Shown piece by piece: positions 35,610 through 44,912 of a DNA stretch of 64,000 nt. The notes below the pieces were generated by a model. It was not told where the DNA came from and did no database searches. It saw nothing but the letters and a program-made list of their open reading frames with translations. The position numbers were made by a program, and so were the translations under genes. The DNA is from Pseudomonas sp. JUb42 (GTDB lineage: Bacteria > Pseudomonadota > Gammaproteobacteria > Pseudomonadales > Pseudomonadaceae): contig NZ_JANUFD010000015.1 of NCBI RefSeq assembly GCF_024807945.1, positions 156,367 through 220,366 on the forward strand. Direction: 5' to 3'. Each line of letters begins with the position of its first letter. The stretch's first letter is position 1.

Positions 35610-37163
35610 ATGAAACGCTCTTTGCAAAACGCCCTGGCCCTGGGCCTTGTCGCCCTGGTCGGCGCCACTGCCGTGCAGGCGCAAACCCTGCGTCTGGCCC
35701 TGAACTCTGATATCCGCAGCCTTGATCCCGGGGTCAATCGCGACGACCGCACCGATGAAGTGCTGCTGCATATGGTCGAGGGCCTGATGGCCTACGGCGA
35801 GAAGGGTGAGGTCAAGCCGCTGCTGGCGCAAAAGGTCGATCTGTCTGCCGACGGCCTGACCTACACCTTCACCCTGCGCGACGGCGTGACCTTCCATAAC
35901 GGCGAGCCGCTGACCTCGGCTGATGTGCTGTGGAGCTGGAACCGCGACATGGACCCCAAGACCCAGTGGCGCTGCCTGCCGGAGTTCGATGGCAGCGGCC
36001 TGAGCAAAGTGGTGTCAGTCACTGCACCTGACCCGCGCACCGTGGTCATGCAACTGGACAAGCCCAGCGGCATGTTCCTCGCCACCCTGGCGCGCACCGA
36101 CTGCGGCGGCACGGCAGTGCTGAACAAGGCCTCGGTTAACGCTCAGGGCGAGTTCGTCAAGCCGGTGGGCACCGGCCCGTACCAGATGGGCGAATGGAAG
36201 CGCGGCCAGTACATCAGCCTGAGCAAGTTCGACAAATACCAGTCGCTGCCCGGCCCGCGTGACGGCTATGTCGGCGGCAAGCAGGCGCTGACCGATGAAG
36301 TGCGTTTCGTGATCATTCCCGATCAGGCCACGGTCAAGGCCGCGCTGTTTTCCGGCGACCTGGACATGGCCGAAGTCACCGAGACCGACCTGCCGGAAAT
36401 GCAGAGCCACGCCAACGTGAAAGTCTCGACGGCGCCCAGCGCGACCATGAACGTGTTGATGTTCCAGACCCGTGATCCGCTGCTCAAGGATCAGCGCATT
36501 CGCCAGGCCATTGCTGCGGCTATCGATATCGACCAACTGGTAGCGACCACCAGTAACGGTTTCGGCGCGCCCAATAACTCGATCATCAGCGTGGCCTCCA
36601 ACTACTACAGCGCCGCCGAAAAAGCCGGCTTCAAGTACGACCCGGCCAAGGCCGCTGCATTGTTGCAACAGGCCGGTTACCACGGCCAGCCCCTGACCAT
36701 CGTCGCCAACCGCCGCTCCATGGTGCCCAGTTATGACCTGGCGATCATCGCCCAGGCCATGCTTCAGGCCGTGGGCATGAACGTGAATGTCGAGGTGATG
36801 GAGTGGGGCACCCAGCTTGAGCGCTATCAGAGCGGGCGTTATCAGGCGATGTCGTTCACCTATTCCGCACGTTTCGACCCGGCTTTGAGCTTCGAGCAGG
36901 TCACCGGCAACAAGGACAAGGAGCCGCGCAAGGCCTGGGACGATCCCGAAGCCATGGAACTGTTGAGCCAGGCGCTGAAAGAAGGCGACGTGGCCAAGCG
37001 TCAGGTGATCTTCGACCAGTTGCATAAGCGCTTCATCAACCAAGTGCCGATGATCGTCATGTACAACGGCCTGGACATCATGGCCCTGAACAAAAAGGTC
37101 GAGGGCTACAGCTCGTGGATCGGCCAGAAGCCGCGCCTGTGGGGCGTCAGCCTCAAGCCGTAA
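35610..37163 (+). CDS. Dipeptide-type ABC substrate-binding protein
   Basis: The 517-residue SBP_bac_5 protein has a Sec signal (MKRSLQNALALGLVALVGATAVQA) and mature start QTLRLALNSDIRSLDPGVNRDD, as in DppA/OppA-like proteins. AAGGA lies seven bases before ATG 35610; the longer reading from 35328 falls inside the ATPase gene. It is free of a lipobox, so it is a soluble periplasmic protein. It should bind the peptide or N-acyl compound acted on by the C45 enzyme. Confidence 0.9.
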   Translation: MKRSLQNALALGLVALVGATAVQAQTLRLALNSDIRSLDPGVNRDDRTDEVLLHMVEGLMAYGEKGEVKPLLAQKVDLSADGLTYTFTLRDGVTFHNGEPLTSADVLWSWNRDMDPKTQWRCLPEFDGSGLSKVVSVTAPDPRTVVMQLDKPSGMFLATLARTDCGGTAVLNKASVNAQGEFVKPVGTGPYQMGEWKRGQYISLSKFDKYQSLPGPRDGYVGGKQALTDEVRFVIIPDQATVKAALFSGDLDMAEVTETDLPEMQSHANVKVSTAPSATMNVLMFQTRDPLLKDQRIRQAIAAAIDIDQLVATTSNGFGAPNNSIISVASNYYSAAEKAGFKYDPAKAAALLQQAGYHGQPLTIVANRRSMVPSYDLAIIAQAMLQAVGMNVNVEVMEWGTQLERYQSGRYQAMSFTYSARFDPALSFEQVTGNKDKEPRKAWDDPEAMELLSQALKEGDVAKRQVIFDQLHKRFINQVPMIVMYNGLDIMALNKKVEGYSSWIGQKPRLWGVSLKP

Positions 37164-37169
37164 GCACGG

Positions 37170-37799
37170 TCAGTCGGCCAGCGGGATCTGCCGGATATGG
37201 GCGGCGATCAGCAGTTTGAGGCGCTCCATGTCGCCGTGGCGCAGGGCTTCGAGCATGAGGAAATGTTCGCGGCTCGATTGCTCGGCGCGGGCGTGAGTGC
37301 GCCAGGTGCCACCCGGTGAAGTAGGCGGGCGACTGCGCATTTCCTCGATGAACTCGATCAGCAGGCGATTGGTGCACAGGTCGAACAGCGCCCGGTGAAA
37401 GTCCAGGTTGGCGTTGTAGCACTCAAGCAGGGTGCCTTCGCTGACCAGGGTGTGGAAGCGTTGCGCGGCGGTCTCGATGGCCAGCAGGCGTTCTGCGCTG
37501 ATGACCATCTGGTTGACCGCGGCGCACTCCAGTGCCACGCGGATCTCCCGGGCATCGGAGACCTGATCCAGGTCGGGGGTGTGGACGTAGTAACCGCGGT
37601 TGGGGATGTGCTCGACCATGCGCTTGAGCACCAGTTGATCGAGGGCGCGGCGCACTTCCAGGCGAGTGTGCCCGTAGCGTTCTTCCAGGTCGATCTGTTT
37701 GAGCCAGCTGCCCGCCGGAAGGATACCGGCGTTGATGTCCTTGGATATCAACAGCACCAATTGGCTGCGATCAGTAACGTTTTTCTTCAAAAGTGACAT
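37170..37799 (-). CDS. GntR-family regulator, FCD subfamily
   Basis: The 209-residue protein has an N-terminal winged helix (about 10-75, LKQIDLEERYGHTRLEVRRALDQL) and an all-helical FCD ligand domain with NLDFHRALFDL and a late His (EHFLMLEALRHGD, LIAAHIRQI), which fit the metal-binding His set of the subfamily. ATG 37799 has AGGG eight bases upstream; the longer reading to 37898 has no site. It is convergent with the importer and divergent from the alpha/beta hydrolase. The palindromes at 30737 and 37876 are likely operators. Confidence 0.85.
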   Translation of the reverse strand: MSLLKKNVTDRSQLVLLISKDINAGILPAGSWLKQIDLEERYGHTRLEVRRALDQLVLKRMVEHIPNRGYYVHTPDLDQVSDAREIRVALECAAVNQMVISAERLLAIETAAQRFHTLVSEGTLLECYNANLDFHRALFDLCTNRLLIEFIEEMRSRPPTSPGGTWRTHARAEQSSREHFLMLEALRHGDMERLKLLIAAHIRQIPLAD

Positions 37800-37875
37800 C
37801 CACATAGCCCTGCGAGGGGCGCGATTACAGACAGCGACGGTCAGCGCCAGAACGCGATATTCGCTTAAAACGATT

Positions 37876-37887
37876 GCCAATAATGGC
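37876..37887. promoter_or_regulatory. Predicted GntR operator (site 2)
   Basis: GCCAATAATGGC, within TGCCA-ATAA-TGGCA, lies 23 bases before the alpha/beta hydrolase start and 76 bases upstream of the GntR start, in the 111-base divergent gap. It matches site 1 at 11 of 12 bases. Confidence 0.6.
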
Positions 37888-37910
37888 ACAAATATCAACG
37901 AGGTTTAACG

Positions 37911-38762
37911 ATGTTGGCCAACCCAGAAGACACCCCGCAAGCTCGCCATCGCAAGATGTACTACCGGGGCAGCACGACGATTTTCTCTTGCCGCAAGGAC
38001 CCGCGTTTCGCCTACTGCCTGTATGTGCCCCAGAGCTTTGACGAGTCGCCGGACAATCACCAGTTGCTGGTGGCCGTGCATGGCACCGGGCGGACCATGG
38101 TCGAGTATCGCGATGCTTTCGCCGAGTTCGGTCGCTTCAACCGCTACATCATCCTCGCACCACTGTTTCCGGTAGGGCCGCTTGGCGATGGCAACCCTCA
38201 CGGCTTCAAGTATCTGAAGGAAGGCGATATCCGTTACGACGAGGTATTGCTGGCCATGGTCGATGAAGTGGCTCAGACCCTGAGCACGACGTTCGACAGG
38301 TTTTCGTTGTTCGGGTATTCCGGCGGCGGCCACTTTGCCAACCGCTTTTACTACCTGCATCCCGAGCGCCTGCGCTCGGTATCCATTGGCGCACCGGGCT
38401 CGGTCACTCTGCTCGACGACAGCCGTGAGTGGTGGGTCGGTACGGGCGGCATCGAAGCCGTGTTCGGCAAAAGCCTGGACCTGGCAGCCCTGCGTGAAGT
38501 GGATGTGCAGTTGCTGGTAGGCGCAGCGGATCTGGAAACCTGGGAGATCCACTACTCCCCGGAATCAGTGCAGTACAAGGAAGGCATCAACGACTCCGGC
38601 CGCACCCGCGTCGAGCGTAACGCGACCCTGGCCGCCAACCTGCGCAGCCACGACATTCGCGTGCAACAGGACATCGTGCCCAACACCGCCCATGCCGGGA
38701 TGTCGGTGGTGCCTTATGTGCAGGATTTCTTGTTGGGGCTACAGCCTGAAATGCAGGACTGA
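37911..38762 (+). CDS. Alpha/beta hydrolase
   Basis: The 283-residue cytoplasmic protein has the nucleophile elbow GYSGGG (Ser in FSLFGYSGGGHFANRF, near residue 142), an oxyanion region VAVHGTGRT and a final catalytic His in NTAHAGMS. It looks like an esterase or peptidase-like hydrolase of the fold. It is divergent from the GntR gene and shares an operator type with the C45 operon, so it probably processes the same imported compound. Exact substrate is unknown. Confidence 0.82.
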   Translation: MLANPEDTPQARHRKMYYRGSTTIFSCRKDPRFAYCLYVPQSFDESPDNHQLLVAVHGTGRTMVEYRDAFAEFGRFNRYIILAPLFPVGPLGDGNPHGFKYLKEGDIRYDEVLLAMVDEVAQTLSTTFDRFSLFGYSGGGHFANRFYYLHPERLRSVSIGAPGSVTLLDDSREWWVGTGGIEAVFGKSLDLAALREVDVQLLVGAADLETWEIHYSPESVQYKEGINDSGRTRVERNATLAANLRSHDIRVQQDIVPNTAHAGMSVVPYVQDFLLGLQPEMQD

Positions 38763-38770
38763 TTTTTCCG

Positions 38771-38855
38771 TGGGACCGGCTTTAGCCGGGAGAGGGGCGG
38801 CGCATCCAACGCATCTCCTGGAGTAAATACACTGCCCTCCCGGCTGAAGCCCTAC
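38771..38855. repeat. REP-like inverted repeat
   Basis: GTGGGACCGGCTTTAGCCGGGAG and the inverse CTCCCGGCTGAAGCCCTAC flank about 40 bases. It lies between convergent genes and could act as a bidirectional transcript end. Confidence 0.7.
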
Positions 38856-38873
38856 AAAAAACCGCATTTCAAA

Positions 38874-39716
38874 TTATAGGCCCAGACAAATCGCCCCAAC
38901 CGCCACCACTACGCATACCGCCCAACGCTTGGCGCTAACGGCCTCACGCAGAAACACCCGGCCAATCAGCACCACCATCACCACACTGGTCTCGCGCAAC
39001 GCCGAGACCATGCCCATGGCGCCGGACTGCAACGCCCAGATCACAATGCCGTAGGCGCCAATCGACACCAGGCCGCCGACAAAGGACGAGGTGACGGCCG
39101 CAGGGTTGCTGCGGATCGGCCCCAGCAGGCCGGTAATCCCGCGCCTGGCCACGAACACCAGTACCGTCCCCCAATAGAACGTGAACATCCACAGGGTATA
39201 GGCCAGGGCCTGGCCGTCGGACTGGCGCACGCCAATACCGTCGATCACGGTATACAGGGCGATGATCGCGCCGGTGGTCAGCGCCGTCAGGGCGGCGGCA
39301 CGGGAGACGTGACGGTCGAGCAGGGCCAGGGTCAGGATGCCGCCGGAGATCAGGGCGATGCCCAAGGCATGGATCGGCGTAATGGCTTCATGGGCAAACA
39401 GCGCGGCGCCAAGGGCCACGAGTAAGGGCGACGAGCCTCGGGCAATGGGATAGGCCACCGCCAGGTCGCTGCTGCTGTAGGAGCGCACCAGGTTAATGTT
39501 GTAGACAATATGCACCAACCCGGACGCGACGATATAAGGCCACGCCGCTGCGGGCGGTAACGGCAACATCAGGGCCGCGACCGTGGAGATCAGGGCAATG
39601 GCAATGCTCATCCAGGCCATGGACAGATAGCGATCGCGATTGCCGTGCAGCATCGCGTTCCAGCTGGCATGGAGCAGGGCGGCCAGGAGAACGAGGCCGC
39701 CGGTATAACTGAGCAT
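38874..39716 (-). CDS. EamA/DMT-family transporter
   Basis: The 280-residue membrane protein has ten hydrophobic segments in two EamA halves, with LLHASWNAMLHG at the start and SSDLAVAYPIARGSSPLLVALGA near the middle. Members export amino acids, amines or other metabolites. It is divergent from a GcvA-type LysR gene with 100 bases between, so that regulator likely controls it. The substrate is unknown. Confidence 0.87.
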   Translation of the reverse strand: MLSYTGGLVLLAALLHASWNAMLHGNRDRYLSMAWMSIAIALISTVAALMLPLPPAAAWPYIVASGLVHIVYNINLVRSYSSSDLAVAYPIARGSSPLLVALGAALFAHEAITPIHALGIALISGGILTLALLDRHVSRAAALTALTTGAIIALYTVIDGIGVRQSDGQALAYTLWMFTFYWGTVLVFVARRGITGLLGPIRSNPAAVTSSFVGGLVSIGAYGIVIWALQSGAMGMVSALRETSVVMVVLIGRVFLREAVSAKRWAVCVVVAVGAICLGL

Positions 39717-39785
39717 GGTGTTTTCCAGATCGAGGGGATTGTCAGCAAAATATCTATCTTGGTGTTGGCTGGCAAACCAGTTAAA

Positions 39786-39805
39786 TTACTTTTTTACATC
39801 AGTAA
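39786..39805. promoter_or_regulatory. LysR-type operator candidate
   Basis: TTACT-N10-AGTAA is a perfect inverted repeat containing the LysR T-N11-A pattern. It ends 11 bases before the LysR start at 39817 and lies between divergent genes, a normal place for self-repression and activation of the EamA gene. Confidence 0.5.
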
Positions 39806-39816
39806 AACTATCGCGA

Positions 39817-40713
39817 ATGACCAGGCTTATCCCTCCGCTCAATGCCTTGCGCGCTTTCGAAGCGGCAGGGCGGCTCGGCAGCTTCAAGGAAGCGGCCGCA
39901 GAACTACACGTCACCCAAGGCGCGGTAAGCCAGAGCGTGCGCCTGCTTGAGGACTGGTTCGGTGCGCCGCTGTTCGAGCGGCACAATCGGCGCGTGCTGC
40001 TGACTCCGGCAGCCAAGGCCTACCTGGAGGCGATCGGGCCGTTGTTCGAGCAATTGGCCCAGGCCACGGCACGGTTCGGCTCCCCGGATAACGCACCGCG
40101 GGTTTTGCGGGTGAATGCTATGGCGTCGTTCACCTTGCGCTGGCTGTTGCCGCGATTGGAAACATTGCGCGTCGAGCATCCCGGCATCGATGTGCGGGTA
40201 GAGACTTCGAGCAAATCGGTCGAGAGCCTGAAAGACAGCTGCGACATCATTATTCGCGGCGGGCCGGACACGCTCTACGGCTATTCGACCCAGGTGTTTC
40301 TCACCGAGGAGCGCCTGCCAGTCTGCAGCCCGGCACTCCTGCAACGGCTGCCACTGCATACCCCGGACGATCTCAGGCAACACACCCTGCTGCACACCTC
40401 AAGCCTGCCAAGGCTCTGGCCCGACTGGCTGACGAGCGTCGGGACACCCCGGCTAAAGCCCGCGGCTGATATGGTCTTCGATCACTTCTACCTGACCCTG
40501 CAAGCGGCCATCGGTGGTCTGGGCATCGCCATGGGGCCTGTGGCGTTGGTGGCCGACGACCTCAAGACTGGACGGCTGGTAACGCCCTTCGACGGGCCAC
40601 GCCTGCCGTCACGAAGCTACTGCGCCTATGTGCCGGTGGAGAAGCTGGAGGATGAGGCGGTGCAGCTGTTCTGTGCGTGGCTGCAGCGGGAGGGGATGTC
40701 TGAATTGAAATGA
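39817..40713 (+). CDS. LysR-family regulator, GcvA-like
   Basis: The 298-residue regulator has an N-terminal winged helix (PPLNALRAFEAAGRLGSFKEAA, then LHVTQGAVSQSVRLLED) and a LysR effector domain starting RVNAMASFTLRWLLPRL, the GcvA-type pattern. ATG 39817 gives the normal N-terminus; the frame is open back to 39715 but that part is in the promoter. It is divergent from the EamA transporter and probably controls it. Confidence 0.88.
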   Translation: MTRLIPPLNALRAFEAAGRLGSFKEAAAELHVTQGAVSQSVRLLEDWFGAPLFERHNRRVLLTPAAKAYLEAIGPLFEQLAQATARFGSPDNAPRVLRVNAMASFTLRWLLPRLETLRVEHPGIDVRVETSSKSVESLKDSCDIIIRGGPDTLYGYSTQVFLTEERLPVCSPALLQRLPLHTPDDLRQHTLLHTSSLPRLWPDWLTSVGTPRLKPAADMVFDHFYLTLQAAIGGLGIAMGPVALVADDLKTGRLVTPFDGPRLPSRSYCAYVPVEKLEDEAVQLFCAWLQREGMSELK

Positions 40714-40717
40714 GATC

Positions 40718-40741
40718 TGTAGGAGCTGCCGAAGGCTGCGA
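40718..40741. repeat. Single REP half
   Basis: TGTAGGAGCTGCCGAAGGCT continues into GCGA and matches the common Pseudomonas REP arm. No inverse partner is close by. It lies between convergent LysR genes. Confidence 0.6.
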
Positions 40742-40751
40742 AAGGGGTATC

Positions 40752-41723
40752 TCAGATGGACCCAGCGAGCGCTTCGCACTTGATCGCCTTGCTCACCGTC
40801 TCATCCCACGGCGTCAGCGCTGGAAACAGCTCGCTCAGAAAGGCGACAAATGCCTTCACATTCGGGCTTCCCCGGCGACTCTCCGGCCATAGCGCAGTGA
40901 TGGTGAACCGCTCCACCGTGAACTGCGGTAGCAGGGGCACCAGCTCACCGCGTCGGACGTAGGGTGCAGCTACATAGTGAGGCGAGATACCGATACCGCC
41001 GCCAGCGGCCAGTATGGCGGCGACCGCATCGCTGAAATCGGCAGTGATTGCAGCCTGTGGGCTGACTTCCAGTTGCTTCTCGGCGGCCTGATAAGGCCAG
41101 CGCAGGCTTTGCCCCGAACTCTGGTAACGAAAGTTGACGCATTCGTGGTCGGCCAGATCCTCGGCGATCACGGGAGTGCCTTTGCGACGCAGGTAATCGG
41201 GGGAAGCAAATGCGCCGATGCGATGCGGCCCCAGAGGCCGAGAAACCAGGCGCGAATCCGCCAGGTTGCCGACCCGGATCGCCACGTCGATACCTTGCTC
41301 GATAATGTCGGTCACCTGATCGCTCAGCCTCAGGTCGATCAGCAGCTTGGGATAGCGCTCGCGAAAGCGCGGCAGGGCCGGTGCAAGGATATTCAGGCCG
41401 ATGGGCACAGGCGCAGTGATCTTGAGAGTGCCGGAAGGCTCGGCCCGGGAAGCGACTGCCGCCTGATCGATCTCTTCCACTTCTCGCAGAATCCGCAATG
41501 CTCGATCGTAGAGATCCCGACCCTCAGGCGTCAGGGTCAGCGAACGGGTGGTGCGGGTAAAGAGCTTGAGGCCGAAATGCTCTTCGAGGCGCTGCACGCT
41601 TTTACTGACAGCCGAAGGCGACACCGACAGCGCTCGCGCTGCAGCGGTGTAACTGCCCAGTGAGGCGGCGCGGGCAAATGCGATGAGACCGGTCAAGCGG
41701 TCCAAACCAATTTGTTCCTTCAT
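40752..41723 (-). CDS. LysR-family regulator
   Basis: The 323-residue protein starts MKEQIGLDRLTGLIAFARAA and has the recognition helix SPSAVSKSVQRLEEHF, with the effector domain from about residue 90 (SGTLKITAPVPIGLNILAPAL), typical of the CrgA/AaeR branch. The frame runs upstream to 41960, but that part lies in the divergent SDR gene, so ATG 41723 is chosen although its ribosome site is weak. It most likely controls the SDR gene 100 bases away. Confidence 0.87.
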   Translation of the reverse strand: MKEQIGLDRLTGLIAFARAASLGSYTAAARALSVSPSAVSKSVQRLEEHFGLKLFTRTTRSLTLTPEGRDLYDRALRILREVEEIDQAAVASRAEPSGTLKITAPVPIGLNILAPALPRFRERYPKLLIDLRLSDQVTDIIEQGIDVAIRVGNLADSRLVSRPLGPHRIGAFASPDYLRRKGTPVIAEDLADHECVNFRYQSSGQSLRWPYQAAEKQLEVSPQAAITADFSDAVAAILAAGGGIGISPHYVAAPYVRRGELVPLLPQFTVERFTITALWPESRRGSPNVKAFVAFLSELFPALTPWDETVSKAIKCEALAGSI

Positions 41724-41823
41724 GGCATGAGTAAAGCGACTTCTGCCGCAATTATCAATCCTGCCGCCACACATTAGTCTGGCTCCATCGAGCGCCACCC
41801 AGGGGTTCCACAGGAGTTTCAGC

Positions 41824-42564
41824 ATGACTATTACGCAATCACTGCCATCCACGCTCACCGACCGCACCGTGGTTATTTTCGGCGGCACCTCCGGCATCGG
41901 CCTGGCTGCGGCCATACAGGCCAAGGCGTCCGGGGCCAGGGTGATCGTCATTGGCTCCAATGCCGATCGCGCCCGTCAGGCAGCACTGGACAACGGTCTG
42001 GACGGCTGGCGTGCCGCCGATGTGACCCGCCGCGAGGCCATCGAAGTGGCACTGGCTGATATTCCCAAGGTCGATCATCTGGTGCTGCTGGCCGGTACCT
42101 TTGTCGTCGGCACCGTGCTGGTTGCGCAAATCGACCATCTGCGCGGGGCCTTCGAGGAGCGTATCTGGGCCGCCCTGCACGCGATTCGTGCCCTGGGCGA
42201 CAGGTTGGCGAAAGATGGCTCGATCACCTTTATTTCCGGCGCCCTGGCTGATCGCCCGAATGCCTACGGCACGGCGGTGATCGGCGCGGCATCGGCGGCC
42301 ATGGAAGCATTGGCGCGGGGCCTGGCCCTGGAACCGGCACCTATTCGCGTCAACACCCTGTCCCCCGGACCGATCAATACGCCGATCTTCAGCAAGGCGT
42401 TGGGCGAGGGGCGTGATGCTTACGTGGCGTCTCTTGAGCAGGGTTTGCCGTTGCGTCGGCTTGGCACTGCGCAGGAAGCGGGTTCGGCAGCGGTATTCCT
42501 GATGGCCAATGCCTATATGAATGGCGCCGTGCTCAATATCGATGGTGGTGCGCGGCTGGTGTGA
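41824..42564 (+). CDS. Short-chain dehydrogenase/reductase
   Basis: This is a 246-residue SDR with the cofactor motif GGTSGIGLA (20-28) and an acidic or basic turn in IGSNADRARQ. The usual NNAG is replaced by LLAGTFV and the YxxxK motif by AYGTAVIGAASAAME, where Tyr is kept but the Lys is missing, so catalysis may be altered. CAGGAG lies upstream. It is divergent from a LysR regulator, a common pairing in Pseudomonas for aldehyde or quinone stress enzymes. Confidence 0.85.
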   Translation: MTITQSLPSTLTDRTVVIFGGTSGIGLAAAIQAKASGARVIVIGSNADRARQAALDNGLDGWRAADVTRREAIEVALADIPKVDHLVLLAGTFVVGTVLVAQIDHLRGAFEERIWAALHAIRALGDRLAKDGSITFISGALADRPNAYGTAVIGAASAAMEALARGLALEPAPIRVNTLSPGPINTPIFSKALGEGRDAYVASLEQGLPLRRLGTAQEAGSAAVFLMANAYMNGAVLNIDGGARLV

Positions 42565-42595
42565 TCCTGTTTGCGTTGGTTTGAGCAGGAGGACA

Positions 42596-42623
42596 TCGGG
42601 TCACGGCCTGAGCCATGACCCGA
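42596..42623. terminator. Hairpin between convergent genes
   Basis: TCGGGTCA-CGGC-CTGA-GCCA-TGACCCGA forms a strong stem with one mismatch. It lies between the SDR and the hydrolase, which converge. No T run follows on either strand, so it may only be an mRNA end stabiliser. Confidence 0.45.
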
Positions 42624-42630
42624 GTAGGCG

Positions 42631-43608
42631 TCAGCCCTTGATAAACGCCAGCAAGTCTTCGTTGATGACTTCCGGGTGAGTGGTGCACATGCCGTGTGGA
42701 TAGCCTTTGTACACTTTCAGCGTGCCGTGCTTGAGCAGCTTGATGGACAGCTCCGCCGAGTCGGCGATCGGTACGATCTGGTCGTCATCGCCGTGCAGAA
42801 CCAGGACCGGCACGCTGATTTTCTTCAGGTCTTCGGTGAAGTCGGTTTCCGAAAACGCCTTGATGCAGTCGTAATGGGCTTTTGCGCCGCCCATCATGCC
42901 CTGGCGCCACCAGTTTTCCTTGATGCCTTCAGACACCTTTGCGCCTTCGCGGTTGTAGCCGTAGAACGGCACGGGCACTTCCTTGTAGAACTGCGCGCGG
43001 TTGGCCGCCAGCGCCGAACGGAAACCGTCGAACACTTCGATGCCCAGGCCGCCGGGATTGTTGGCGGTCTTGAGCATGATCGGTGGCACAGCGCCGATCA
43101 GCACGGCTTTGGCAACGTGGCCGGCGCCGTGTTGTGCAACGTAACGGGCAACCTCACCGCCGCCGGTGGAGTGGCCGATATGCACGGCATTGGTGAGTTT
43201 CAGATGCGCAACCAGCGCGGCGACGTCTGCGGCATAGGTGTCCATGTCGTTGCCGGTGGAGGTTTGCGTCGAACGACCATGGCCGCGACGGTCGTGAGCG
43301 ATCACCCGGTAGCCCTTGGAGACGAAGAACAGCATCTGTGCGTCCCAATCGTCGGAGCTCAGCGGCCAGCCGTGGTGGAAAACGATGGGCTGACCCGTGC
43401 CCCAGTCTTTGTAGAAGATTTCGGTGCCGTCGCGGGTGGTGAAGCTGGTCATTTCGTCTTGTCCTTTTTTAGTCGGTGTCGAAGTGGCTGCCTGGGCGGT
43501 GTTGCTGCCTATTGCCATGGCAGAGAGTGAGCCTGCGGCCAGCGCAGTCGCACCCACCTTGAGCACCTGTCGGCGAGAACTTGATGGGTTATTGTTTGGA
43601 TCGGACAC
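42631..43608 (-). CDS. Tat-exported alpha/beta hydrolase (haloperoxidase-like)
   Basis: The 325-residue protein matches non-heme chloroperoxidase/arylesterase hydrolases: nucleophile in GHSTGGGEV, Asp in HGDDDQIVP and His in YPHGMCTTHP. It starts at GTG 43608 with GGGAGG five bases upstream; the frame extends to 43740 without a site. The N-terminus has SSRRQVLKVGATALAAG and ends NTAQA, a clear twin-arginine signal, so the folded enzyme is exported. Most relatives in this family are cytoplasmic, which makes the leader notable. Real haloperoxidase activity is doubtful; esterase or perhydrolase is likelier. Confidence 0.87.
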   Translation of the reverse strand: MSDPNNNPSSSRRQVLKVGATALAAGSLSAMAIGSNTAQAATSTPTKKGQDEMTSFTTRDGTEIFYKDWGTGQPIVFHHGWPLSSDDWDAQMLFFVSKGYRVIAHDRRGHGRSTQTSTGNDMDTYAADVAALVAHLKLTNAVHIGHSTGGGEVARYVAQHGAGHVAKAVLIGAVPPIMLKTANNPGGLGIEVFDGFRSALAANRAQFYKEVPVPFYGYNREGAKVSEGIKENWWRQGMMGGAKAHYDCIKAFSETDFTEDLKKISVPVLVLHGDDDQIVPIADSAELSIKLLKHGTLKVYKGYPHGMCTTHPEVINEDLLAFIKG

Positions 43609-43865
43609 AGGGCCTCCCGCTCTCGGTATCGCACGAGAGTCAGACTCAGGACGTTGGCTCAACCAGGGAGCATTGAGAGTGAAGTGCAAAGCGCGGTTGC
43701 GTTGCAAATTGCGGCAGGTCGAGCTTGAACCGCCCTGCAAAGCCCCGATGTAACGTGCGTGCTTTTACTTTGATGGCGTGACACTGCAGGTCAATCCAAT
43801 AGCCCGAAGGTCGCGACATCTGTCGATTGCAGCGGTCTAGATTGCCATGACCCAGCCATAGCAGT

Positions 43866-44906
43866 ATGCCCATGACCCACCCACGCATAGGTTTCGCCTG
43901 CCAGTACAAATCTCCTGATCGTGGCCTTTCGACAAGTGAGTTGAAGCTTGTCGAGGCGCCTTTCAATCCGCGTACCACTACCTTGCGCTGGATGGACAGC
44001 GTTTCGCCGCAGGTCGCGCGGGATAAGCTGGTGGAGGTCGTCACCCATAACCTGGCGGCGCAAATACGTTTGCTGACCTATGTCGGTACGCTTGCGCCGA
44101 TGTTGCGCATGCTGCGCCTGAGCAGCGATCTGTTGCCGTTCTACAGCCATCCGAAGGTAAGCGCTTTTTATCAGGATCCGGCCATTGTCCGACAGTTGGA
44201 GGAAGGCTTCGCCCGCATTGGTGCATTGGCACGGGCAACGGACATTCGCTTGTCCTTCCACCCCGGTCAGTACTGCGTGTTGGGTTCGGATAAACCCCAG
44301 GTAGTGGAAAACAGCATCGCCGAGTTCGAGTATCACGCCGACATGATCCGGATGATGGGTTATGGTCGGCGTTTCCAGGATTTCAAATGCAACCTGCATA
44401 TCGCCGGGCGCTTGGGTGCAGAAGGCATCAGAGGGATCTGGCCGCGGCTTTCCGAAGTCGCTCGCCGATGTATCACTTTCGAGAACGAAGAGAAAACCTA
44501 CGGCGTGAATGACTGTCTGCAACTGGCCGATCTGGCCCCGGTCGTGCTGGATATTCATCACTGCTGGATCAACGAGAACGATTACATCCCGACGCATGAC
44601 CCCAGGGTCGCGCGCATCATGGAAAGCTGGCGTGGGGTGCGGCCGGTCATGCATTACTCCCAGCCACCGGAGCGCTTGCAGGAACTGGGCTTCAGTGCCG
44701 ACGACAAGCTGGAAATGGATACGCTGCTGAAGGTCGTGTCAAAGCGCGACCTGTACGGCCACAGTGCGCAGATGTGGAACCGCTGGACCAATGACTATGC
44801 ATTCACTTTCATGGACCGGTTCGACATCATGCTCGAGGCCAAGGATAAGAACCTGGCCTCCCTGGCATTTCATGAGCAGTTTTTACAGCGTGCAGCGCGT
44901 TCCTGA
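43866..44906 (+). CDS. UvdE/UvsE-like UV damage endonuclease
   Basis: The 346-residue protein is a TIM barrel of the UVDE type. It shows RIGFACQYKS at the N-terminus, RLSFHPGQYCVLGS (the metal-binding His) and FENEEKTYGVNDCL, DIHHCWIN and a late HYSQPP, which fit the metal-ligand pattern of UV damage endonucleases that nick 5' to photoproducts. It is larger than UvsE of Bacillus by only a little. The start may be 43866 or 43872, since neither has a good ribosome site. It is convergent with the hybrid kinase gene with six bases between. A light-related link to the phytochrome operon is tempting but not shown. Confidence 0.82.
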   Translation: MPMTHPRIGFACQYKSPDRGLSTSELKLVEAPFNPRTTTLRWMDSVSPQVARDKLVEVVTHNLAAQIRLLTYVGTLAPMLRMLRLSSDLLPFYSHPKVSAFYQDPAIVRQLEEGFARIGALARATDIRLSFHPGQYCVLGSDKPQVVENSIAEFEYHADMIRMMGYGRRFQDFKCNLHIAGRLGAEGIRGIWPRLSEVARRCITFENEEKTYGVNDCLQLADLAPVVLDIHHCWINENDYIPTHDPRVARIMESWRGVRPVMHYSQPPERLQELGFSADDKLEMDTLLKVVSKRDLYGHSAQMWNRWTNDYAFTFMDRFDIMLEAKDKNLASLAFHEQFLQRAARS

Positions 44907-44912
44907 GAACGT

